From contig JBFXAN010000001.1 of assembly GCA_050184225.1 (NCBI GenBank), positions 113,797-177,796 of the forward strand: a DNA stretch of 64,000 nucleotides, written 5' to 3'. The stretch's first letter is position 1, and every line of letters begins with the position of its first letter. This DNA is from JBFXAN01 sp050184225 (GTDB lineage Bacteria; Chloroflexota; Dehalococcoidia; CAUJGQ01). Below are positions 25,417-32,211 of the stretch, piece after piece. A program made the translations under genes and the position numbers. Below the pieces are notes generated by a model, which worked only from the letters and a program-made list of their open reading frames with translations, did not search any database and was not told the DNA's origin.

Positions 25417-27348
25417 GTGGACGGTCAACCGCTTGCCGGTCGCAGCTACACCACGGCGACGAGTTCATCCGCGGGCGAGATCGCCGGCTTTCTGCTGGCA
25501 GACCTCGGCGCGCGGGTGGTGGACGTGCAAGGGAGCGGCACGCCGGCCCAGATCGCCGATCTGACCGGCGACACCAGCGCCGCCCGCGTCGTCCTCAGCC
25601 CCTACGGTGAACGCGGCCGCTTCGCCGGTGGACCGGGGCACCACTCGGCCGTGGAGGCGGTCGGCGGCGCGCATATGTGCCAGTACACCTACGCACCCGG
25701 TCCGGCGTATCTGGTCACGCCCTACTCCAGCGTCGGCCAGGGCGCTCTAGCGGCGGCGGCCGTGCTCGCCTCCGAGTTGGGTGGTTCCCAGCCCGCGCTG
25801 CCGGTCAGCGGGGTCCAGGGGCTGTTCGCCCTCCAAGCCGGCTTCTACTCCTTCGGTCAGGAGTCGGAGCCGAACCGCTTCAACCACAGCCCGCGCGGGC
25901 AGTCACCCACCTATTCCACCTACCAGACCGCCGATGACTGGATCTTCATCGGCGCCTCGACGACACCGTTCACGATCAAGGTGTTGCAGGCGGTCGGGCT
26001 CGACGACGTGCTGGCCGATCCCGCCTTCGCCGAAGGCCCGCGCGCCTTCCGCAACTCCGCCATCGGCCAGCAGCTCTGGGACCGGATCGCGCCCGTGATC
26101 CGCGCCCATCCCCGCGACCACTGGCTGCGCATCTTCGAGGAAATCAAGGTGCCGGCTGGACCGGTATTGACGATGGAAGAGGCGCTCGCCCATCCGCAGA
26201 TCCGGGCCGCCGGGCTGGCCGAGCCGGGCGAACCGATCGGCCGGCTCACGCGACTGGTGTCGGTCGACCGCACCGGCGATGCCACGCCCCGCGCGACGCG
26301 CGCGGTCGGACCCCTCCCCCTCTCCGGACTGCGTGTGGTCGAGTTGGCCGGCTATATCGCCGGCTCCTACCCCGGCCGCCTGCTCGCCGACCTCGGCGCC
26401 GATGTGGTCAAGATCGAGCCGCCCGACGGCGATCCGTTCCGTGCCACCGGCTACGGCTTCGCCGCCTGGAATCACGGCAAGCGCGGGCTTTCCCTCAATC
26501 TGCGCGAGCCGGCGGACCGCGCGCGGTTGCTCAAGCTCGTCGCGGAAGCGGATGTGCTGATCACCAATTACCGGCCGGAGGCGCTGGTGCGGATGTCCCT
26601 CGGCCGAGACTCGCTCTTTGCGGTCAACCCGGCGCTGATCCACTGCACGGTTTCCGCCTACGGCGAGAGCGGGCCGATGGCCCACCTGCCGGGTTTCGAT
26701 CCGGTCGTGCAGGGATTCGCCGGCATCCTCAAGCGCCAGGGCGGCGCCGGCGAGCCGGTCAAGCCACAGATGGCAGCGACCGACTATCTCTCCGGCATGC
26801 TCGGCGCGGTCGGCGTACTCGCGGCGCTCGTCGCCCAGGCGGAGCGCGGCGGCGGCTATGTCGTGCGTACCTCCCTGCTCGCGGCGGCACTGCTCTTCAA
26901 CTACAGCGCCTACGAAAACGTCCGCGCCGGCCGGCCGTACCTGATTGGGGGTCATGACTATAAAGGCCCGCACCCACTGAACGCCCTTCATCAGACCGGC
27001 GACGGTTGGCTGCTCACCGTCGCGCCCGATGCCACGCCTGCCGGCAATCTCGAAGCATCCCGCTATCTGGAGCGTGGCCTCGCAAACGACTCGACCGACG
27101 CCGCCATCGCCGGGCTCAACCGTCTCGGTGTACCAGCCGTGCCCTCGATCGGCCCATGGGATCTCACCGCCGAACCACACTTCATCGACAACGGCCTTTG
27201 GATCGACATCGAACAACCGGAGTTGGGCGTTCTCACGCTGCCGGCGCCGGTGCTCGGCCCGCCGACCGATCGGACGCCCGCGCCCGGGCTCGGAGAGCAC
27301 AACCAGTTGACGGAGGTCTGGCGCACGCCGCAGGCTGTGCCGAACTGA
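25417..27348 (+). CDS. Tandem-domain family III CoA-transferase (CaiB/BaiF x2)
   Basis: 643 aa from GTG 25417, preceded by GGGAGG. Two CaiB-type domains are fused. The N-terminal half (about 1-290) is degenerate: it keeps LLADLGARVVDVQ and PAGPVLTMEEALAHP, but the nucleophile region reads VTPYSSVGQGALAAAAVLA without Asp. The C-terminal half (about 300-640) is more canonical: LLADLGADVVKIEPPDGD, NHGKRGLSLNLREP, SAYGESGPMAHLPGFD, and AATDYLSGMLGAVGVLAAL with the catalytic Asp. This mirrors the two-gene pair at 13145/14395. A pseudo-heterodimer is the likely state. Confidence 0.9.
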   Translation: MDGQPLAGRSYTTATSSSAGEIAGFLLADLGARVVDVQGSGTPAQIADLTGDTSAARVVLSPYGERGRFAGGPGHHSAVEAVGGAHMCQYTYAPGPAYLVTPYSSVGQGALAAAAVLASELGGSQPALPVSGVQGLFALQAGFYSFGQESEPNRFNHSPRGQSPTYSTYQTADDWIFIGASTTPFTIKVLQAVGLDDVLADPAFAEGPRAFRNSAIGQQLWDRIAPVIRAHPRDHWLRIFEEIKVPAGPVLTMEEALAHPQIRAAGLAEPGEPIGRLTRLVSVDRTGDATPRATRAVGPLPLSGLRVVELAGYIAGSYPGRLLADLGADVVKIEPPDGDPFRATGYGFAAWNHGKRGLSLNLREPADRARLLKLVAEADVLITNYRPEALVRMSLGRDSLFAVNPALIHCTVSAYGESGPMAHLPGFDPVVQGFAGILKRQGGAGEPVKPQMAATDYLSGMLGAVGVLAALVAQAERGGGYVVRTSLLAAALLFNYSAYENVRAGRPYLIGGHDYKGPHPLNALHQTGDGWLLTVAPDATPAGNLEASRYLERGLANDSTDAAIAGLNRLGVPAVPSIGPWDLTAEPHFIDNGLWIDIEQPELGVLTLPAPVLGPPTDRTPAPGLGEHNQLTEVWRTPQAVPN

Positions 27349-27436
27349 GCCGCAATCCTCCAATTGAACCATCGACCAGAATTGATCGTGGCCGGAGACT
27401 TCATGCGGCCGTGTGCTGCACTGGCCGCGGTGCTCC

Positions 27437-27465
27437 TTGACACCCAGGAGCAGCCCCACTACAAC
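27437..27465 (+). promoter_or_regulatory. Candidate sigma-70-type promoter upstream of the luciferase-like gene
   Basis: A perfect TTGACA (27437-27442), 17-bp spacer, and TACAAC (27460-27465) form the best promoter match in the 251-bp gap. The predicted leader would be about 128 nt before the ATG at 27600; I see no obvious riboswitch fold in it. Confidence 0.5.
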
Positions 27466-27599
27466 GAGAGACAGGCACTCGCACGCATACGTTAAGGTAA
27501 AGGTCGGCGCCGGCTTCCCCCCGATCGTTGATCGTGCGGCCTCCGGTCGAAGCGTCCCGCGCCCCAATTTGAGCGGGCCGGTGAGGAAGGTACCCATCA

Positions 27600-28868
27600 A
27601 TGAAGTTTGGTCTGTTCTACGAACTACAGTTGCCGAAGCCCTACGACAAGGAGACCTGGAATCCGGAGGACGAGCACCGCATCGTCAAGGAGGCGCTGGA
27701 GCAGGTCGAGCTGGCGGACCGGCTGGGCTTCGATTATGTCTTCGAGGTCGAGCACCATCACCTCGAAGAGTACGCCCACTCGACGGCCCCGGAGGTCTTT
27801 CTCGCCGCCGCCAGCCAGCGCACGAAAAACATGCGCCTCGGTCATGGCATCGTGCTGACGCCGCCGCCTTACAATCCCCCCGGCCGCATCGCTGAACGGA
27901 TCGCGATGCTCGACCTCGTCTCCGACGGCCGCGTCGAGTTCGGCACGGGCGAGTCCTCATCCGCCAACGAGCTGGACGCCTATCACGTCCCCTGGGATCA
28001 GAAGAAGGCGATGTGGGAGGAGGGCGCCCGCGTCGCACTGCGGATGATGAGCGAGGAGCCGTTCCCCGGGTATCAGGGTCAGTATGTCGATTTCCCGCCG
28101 CGCAACGTCATCCCCAAGCCGCTGCAGAAGCCGCATCCGCCCGTCTGGGTCGCCGGCGGCCGGCGCGAGACGATGCTGCTGGCGGCCCGGCTGGGGATGG
28201 GGTCACTCGGTTTCGGCTTCGAGACGGCAGAGGAATCGGGCGAGCGCGTCTCGACGTACTGGCAGTTGATGCGCGACCAGTGCCGCCCGATCGGCAAGGC
28301 GGTCAACCCCGGCCTGATCATCCTCAGCCAGTTCGCCTGTGCCGAAACCGAAGAAGAGGCGGTCCGACGGGCGGGTGACGGCGGCCAGTTCTTTAGCTTC
28401 GCGCTGAACCACTACTACAATCCGATGACCGGCCCGCATCACGACCACGCCCGCACGAACCTCTTCCGCCAGTTCGTCGACACGCCGCCGGCGGAACGGA
28501 TGGCGATGATCCAGGCGCGGTCGCGCGATCAGCTCGCCGACCTCGCCCGCGCCGAGCTGCATCTGGCCGAGACGGAGCCGGAGGACGAGAACGCCCGTGC
28601 GCTCTGGCGTTCGGCCCGCGCCCGCTCCGCCGTGGGGACGCCCGATATGCTCCGCCACTATCTGAAGCGCTACGAGGATGGCCACCTCGACGTGATGCTC
28701 TTCATCGCCCAGGCGGGCAGCCGCCGGCACGAGGACATCATGGCCTCGATCGAGCTCTTCGGAAAGACCGTACTGCCGGAGTTCAAGGAGCGCCATGAAA
28801 CCGAGCACCGGCCCTGGCGTGAGGAACAGTTACAGGGATTCCAGTATCCGGTAAACTCTTCGATCTAA
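27600..28868 (+). CDS. LLM class flavin-dependent oxidoreductase (luciferase-like)
   Basis: 422 aa bacterial-luciferase-like TIM barrel using FMN or F420. Typical stretches: MKFGLFYELQLPKPYD, LGFDYVFEVEHHHLEEYAHS, RLGHGIVLTPPPYNPPGRIA with the family's cis-bond strand, and SDGRVEFGTGESSSANELDA. The late part (QFFSFALNHYYNPMTGPHHD) is unusual and longer than in minimal members. Such enzymes often oxygenate ketones, amines or ring carbons. It fits a catabolic locus, but the substrate is not evident. Probably read from the promoter at 27437. Confidence 0.9.
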   Translation: MKFGLFYELQLPKPYDKETWNPEDEHRIVKEALEQVELADRLGFDYVFEVEHHHLEEYAHSTAPEVFLAAASQRTKNMRLGHGIVLTPPPYNPPGRIAERIAMLDLVSDGRVEFGTGESSSANELDAYHVPWDQKKAMWEEGARVALRMMSEEPFPGYQGQYVDFPPRNVIPKPLQKPHPPVWVAGGRRETMLLAARLGMGSLGFGFETAEESGERVSTYWQLMRDQCRPIGKAVNPGLIILSQFACAETEEEAVRRAGDGGQFFSFALNHYYNPMTGPHHDHARTNLFRQFVDTPPAERMAMIQARSRDQLADLARAELHLAETEPEDENARALWRSARARSAVGTPDMLRHYLKRYEDGHLDVMLFIAQAGSRRHEDIMASIELFGKTVLPEFKERHETEHRPWREEQLQGFQYPVNSSI

Positions 28869-28890
28869 CCATCGGCGATGGGAGCGCGTA

Positions 28891-29304
28891 ATGCCTGGTA
28901 CGCAGATCCGGGAGATTCAAGATGAAGAGCTGCGCGGTCTGATGGAAAAGGCGGACGCGCTGCTCGGTGGGGGAGACGACAGCGGTTGTGTTCATGTCTG
29001 TGCCGACGCCTATCTGCTCCTGTTGCAGAAGCAACCGCAGGTGCTGACCGGATTGCAGAAGGTGCTGGCGACGCCACGGGTGCAGGCGGGACTCGAAACG
29101 GGAACCCTGCGCTTTGCGCCGCTGATGTGGCCGCGGTTGGCGGCCAAGCTGAGCCTGCCGGATGATGGCCCGCCGGCGATCACCTTCGACCGCGAGCAGA
29201 TCAGCTTCAGCGAGACGGTGCAATATTACGAGTTCACCCTCAATCTGATCGCCGACGCCGAGAAGGGTACATTACAATCCGGTGAAGGCGGCACCGGATT
29301 GTAG
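28891..29304 (+). CDS. Hypothetical protein (137 aa), no recognised family
   Basis: I do not recognise this protein. It is mostly helical by appearance, has two Cys near residues 31 and 35 (CVHVC) and no signal peptide or membrane segment. Its position 22 bp after the luciferase-like gene on the same strand suggests a shared transcript and a linked role. The last 10 codons form one arm and loop of a strong hairpin (29275-29301). The segment YYEFTLNLIADAEKG near the end looks like a helix. Function unknown. Confidence 0.7.
   Translation: MPGTQIREIQDEELRGLMEKADALLGGGDDSGCVHVCADAYLLLLQKQPQVLTGLQKVLATPRVQAGLETGTLRFAPLMWPRLAAKLSLPDDGPPAITFDREQISFSETVQYYEFTLNLIADAEKGTLQSGEGGTGL
29275..29301 (+). 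terminator. Strong hairpin overlapping the 3' end of the hypothetical gene
   Basis: CAATCCGGTG, a 7-nt loop, then CACCGGATTG: a perfect 10-bp stem that ends just before the TAG stop. No T-run follows, so it is a factor-independent terminator only loosely; it may act as an RNA-stabilising or Rho-limiting structure at the end of the 27600-29304 transcript. Confidence 0.5.
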
Positions 29305-29502
29305 CGGGGGCGGCTTTGTCCATCAGCGTGAGGTGGCGGCCGCCGGGCGTGATCCGGGCAGACCGATCAGAATCATCGGAGGGGGAGGTGCAGACCGGCG
29401 GCGAGACACGAAAACATTCGCCGGGGCACGCGGAGCTGAGTCACCCACGTCATCGTTCACCATCACCGTCGGTATTGACCACGCAGAGGGAGGGAGGAAC
29501 CA

Positions 29503-31188
29503 ATGCAGGGGCAGAATCGTTCATGGACCATGGTGGCGGCGCGGAGGTTCGGACGCCGCACGCTGGTGCGTGCCGGCGGAGTGGCCGGCGCGACGGCCTT
29601 TCTCGCCGCGTGCGGCGGTGACAGCGACGACCAATCTGCCGGTGTGTCGACCCAGACACCGGGCACGGCCGCACAGGCAACCGAAGGCACGCCGAAACCG
29701 GGTGGCGAGCTGCGCGAGGCGACGATCACGCAGGCGCCGCACTTCTCACCGTTCCATCCCGGCGCCGATCCGTCGTATGTCAACTTCTTTCGCCGTGTCT
29801 ACGGCTACTACGACTACCTCTGGACCTTCAAGGATGTCGACACCGCCGACCGCATGCGGCTGATGCTGGCGGCCTCGGTCGAGCAGCCGGACCCGACGAC
29901 CGTGGTCGTCAAGTTGCAGCCGTCCAAGTTCCACAACCGCGCGCCCGCCAACGGCCGTGATCTCACCGCCGAGGACATGGTGGAAACGGTCAAGTTCTTG
30001 ATGTCGCCGCCGGCCAGCGGCGGGCTCTTTCTCCAGTCCGGCAAAGACCTGGAGTCGGTCGCGGTTGTCGACCAGTCCACGCTCCGCTTCACGATGTTCG
30101 GACCGCGCGCCTTCTTCTATGAGGAGCTACAGGGCGGCATCAACACCGGCAAACCGGTGGTGCCAAAGGAGATGCTGGACGAGAAGACGCTGAAGGAGAC
30201 GATTCCCGTCGGCAGCGGCCCGTACGAGTACCAGGCCCATACGCAGGGAAGTATCGAGGAGGTCAAGCGCAACCCTGCTTACCGGACAGCGGAACAGCCC
30301 TACATCGCCGCGCGCAAACTGACCTTCGTCCCCGATCAGGCGGCGATCGAGGCCGCCTTCCGTGCCAACCAGATCGAGACGATCGGCTTCAACGATGTCA
30401 AACAAAAGGAAGCGGTTGGCAAAGATCTGGGCGACAAGATCGTGATCGAGACGCGGCCATCGACCAGCGGCATGGCGCTGATCGTCAACATCAACCGCCC
30501 GCCCTGGAACGATATCCGCGTGCGCGAGGCGATCCACCGCGCGATCGACATCGACCGGGTGATCAATGTCGTCTATTTCGGCGATGCCGAACGGACCTGG
30601 TACTTCTCCAAGGCCCGCTTCGACCGCAGTCCGCTCGGTCCCGAGCCGCTGCAACAGTACATCGGCCACGATCCGAAGAAGGCCGCCGATCTGCTCAAGG
30701 CGGCGGGTGTTGATCCCAACAAAGAGTACGAGTTCATGGTGCCGGTGGAGGCACAGACCTGGGTCGACTCCGGCCGGCTGATGGCGGAGGATCTCGCCGC
30801 GGTTGGACTGAAGATGCGGATCAACCCGGTCGTCCGCAACATCTACCTGCAGCGTGCCGGACCCCAGCCGGGCGACTTCGACATGTCGATGTCCGTCCTG
30901 CTCGACTACCGCCACGCCACCAGCAATTCCGGAACGTTCTGGAACTCGAATTCGCTTCGCGATCCGGAGATCGACGCCTTCGTCGACCGCATCTTCGAGA
31001 CGGTGGACAATGAGCAACGCGCCAAGATGTCGCATGAGTTCGAGACGATGCTCGCCCGCAAGTATGCGAACTTCATCCCGATCCTATCGACGATGACGCA
31101 CTACGGCTGGTATTCCTACGTGAAGGGCATGGATCCGGACTTCCACCCAGCCAACGGACTCCAGACAAAGCGCTGGATCGACAAGTAG
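29503..31188 (+). CDS. ABC transporter solute-binding lipoprotein, dipeptide/nickel type (orphan)
   Basis: 561 aa. The N-terminus has a twin-arginine pattern (ARRFGRRTLVRAGG) and a lipobox (TAFLAACGG). The SBP_bac_5 body includes NGRDLTAEDMVETVKFLM and WNDIRVREAIHRAIDIDRVI. Unlike the other two binding proteins in the window it has no permease genes beside it: the flanking genes are the hypothetical gene and a toxin-antitoxin group on the other strand. It may donate to one of the other transporters. A GC-rich hairpin follows 30 bp downstream. Confidence 0.92.
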   Translation: MQGQNRSWTMVAARRFGRRTLVRAGGVAGATAFLAACGGDSDDQSAGVSTQTPGTAAQATEGTPKPGGELREATITQAPHFSPFHPGADPSYVNFFRRVYGYYDYLWTFKDVDTADRMRLMLAASVEQPDPTTVVVKLQPSKFHNRAPANGRDLTAEDMVETVKFLMSPPASGGLFLQSGKDLESVAVVDQSTLRFTMFGPRAFFYEELQGGINTGKPVVPKEMLDEKTLKETIPVGSGPYEYQAHTQGSIEEVKRNPAYRTAEQPYIAARKLTFVPDQAAIEAAFRANQIETIGFNDVKQKEAVGKDLGDKIVIETRPSTSGMALIVNINRPPWNDIRVREAIHRAIDIDRVINVVYFGDAERTWYFSKARFDRSPLGPEPLQQYIGHDPKKAADLLKAAGVDPNKEYEFMVPVEAQTWVDSGRLMAEDLAAVGLKMRINPVVRNIYLQRAGPQPGDFDMSMSVLLDYRHATSNSGTFWNSNSLRDPEIDAFVDRIFETVDNEQRAKMSHEFETMLARKYANFIPILSTMTHYGWYSYVKGMDPDFHPANGLQTKRWIDK

Positions 31189-31218
31189 GGCAAGGAAGAA
31201 TCGTATGTTAGGCAGTGG

Positions 31219-31242
31219 CGGCGCCATTAGGAGAAGGCGCCG
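31219..31242 (+). terminator. Possible terminator hairpin
   Basis: CGGCGCC, 10-nt loop, GGCGCCG: a 7-bp GC stem 30 bp after the binding-protein stop. No T-run follows, so termination is plausible, not certain. Confidence 0.4.
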
Positions 31243-31306
31243 TCCTCCTCAGTCTCGCAACATTGAACCGAAGTTGTGGTTCCCATTGCCTGGCGACACG
31301 GTACCC

Positions 31307-31540
31307 TCACACTCGGGCGTGTGGACTGCAAAACCCCGTTAGCAAGTCCATCACGTCGAGGACCGCGTCCTCATCTTCTTCACGCCCGGACGCTTGAAAG
31401 TATATTCGGAGCGTCTCCATCTCCGCGTACAGGCTGTCTGGTTCCTGTCCTTGAGCGACGAGCAGCCTCACCGCATTGCCGAGACTTGTCGTGGGATCTT
31501 CAGCGCGCAATGCCCTGGCAAGTTGGTCTTGAACGCTCAT
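31307..31540 (-). CDS. Small conserved-looking protein following a toxin-antitoxin pair
   Basis: 77 aa (a GTG one codon earlier is also possible). Acidic, with the notable C-terminal stretch REEDEDAVLDVMDLLTGFCS followed by PHARV. It starts about 28 bp after the antitoxin stop on the same strand, so it is probably the third gene of the toxin-antitoxin transcript. I do not know a function; no DNA-binding fold is visible. Its ribosome site is weak. Confidence 0.5.
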   Translation of the reverse strand: MSVQDQLARALRAEDPTTSLGNAVRLLVAQGQEPDSLYAEMETLRIYFQASGREEDEDAVLDVMDLLTGFCSPHARV

Positions 31541-31567
31541 CACGATCTGAACTCTGAACTGCGAAGA

Positions 31568-31852
31568 TCACGCGTCCGTTGCGTCCGAGCGCGCCTCATC
31601 CAGGTCCAGGCGCCGAACCAGTTCCTCGTGAGAGATTCCGCCTTCGACTCTCCGCCGCTCCCGCGACCGTTCCAGAATCGCCTGGAAGCGAGGATTGGTG
31701 CTGAGCGAGATCGTTTCCCAATCCACTCGTCCTAGCGAGATGACGGCAGCGACCGGCTGGCCTCCCTCCGTCAGGATGACCGGATCGTCGCTATGCTCTC
31801 GAACGTATTCCGCCAACGCCGCGCCGGCTTCCGCCAGTTCAATTTTCTTCAT
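31568..31852 (-). CDS. Phd/YefM-type antitoxin
   Basis: 94 aa. The N-terminus has the Phd/YefM layout: a helix (ELAEAGAALAEYVREH) followed by DPVILTEGGQPVAAVISLG, close to the usual PVxITxxGxPxAVLxS. The C-terminal part (ERSRERRRVEGGISHEELVR) would be the toxin-binding tail. It is encoded after its toxin with a 4-bp overlap, the reverse of the most common order. It presumably represses the shared promoter. Confidence 0.85.
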   Translation of the reverse strand: MKKIELAEAGAALAEYVREHSDDPVILTEGGQPVAAVISLGRVDWETISLSTNPRFQAILERSRERRRVEGGISHEELVRRLDLDEARSDATDA

Positions 31853-32151
31853 AGCTCAATCTCTTCTCCGGCGATGAGGATCCGGTTCCTGTGTTTGATC
31901 CCGATGGCATTGATATAGACGATCGGTTCAGGCTGATCCACTACATCGTAATACACGCGCAGCGCACCCACTCGAAGCTCCCACGACGCAATTGGATTCG
32001 GCAGCATGGGCTTTCGGTTTCGAGTCTCGACGGTTGGTTCGTGGGCCAACCGCCGAACAATCGCATCAAGGATGGTCGCTCGTTGTGCGGCTGTCACAAA
32101 GTGTCGTAGATGGTCCACGGCCTCCGGCGAGTAATCCAGGCGATATGGCAT
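31849..32151 (-). CDS. RelE/ParE-family toxin
   Basis: 100 aa from ATG 32151, 6 nt after a GGGAAG site; the frame runs further upstream without good starts. YRLDYSPEAVDHLRHFV, then RATILDAIVRRL, TRNRKPMLPNPIASWELRVG and LRVYYDVVD follow the RelE/ParE order of two helices and a sheet with conserved Arg in WELRVG. It overlaps the antitoxin gene. It lies 60 bp after the ftsK stop, on the same strand. Confidence 0.85.
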   Translation of the reverse strand: MPYRLDYSPEAVDHLRHFVTAAQRATILDAIVRRLAHEPTVETRNRKPMLPNPIASWELRVGALRVYYDVVDQPEPIVYINAIGIKHRNRILIAGEEIEL

Positions 32152-32164
32152 CGACTTCCCTACA

Positions 32165-32187
32165 GTGTGGAACGAACATTGCCACAC
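32165..32187 (-). promoter_or_regulatory. Candidate TA operator (inverted repeat)
   Basis: GTGTGG, 11 nt, CCACAC lies 14 bp before the toxin start (toward higher coordinates on the minus strand). Phd-type antitoxins bind such small palindromes; this is inference from position and symmetry only. Confidence 0.25.
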
Positions 32188-32211
32188 CCGACCACGCAGA
32201 TAGGCCGCCAA

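Noticed and set aside
27466..27599. Possible riboswitch in the leader of the luciferase-like gene
   Set aside because: No conserved core of a known riboswitch class was recognisable by eye.
25903..27600. 565-codon open frame on the minus strand opposite the double CoA-transferase
   Set aside because: Antisense shadow; the plus-strand frame has clear domain motifs.
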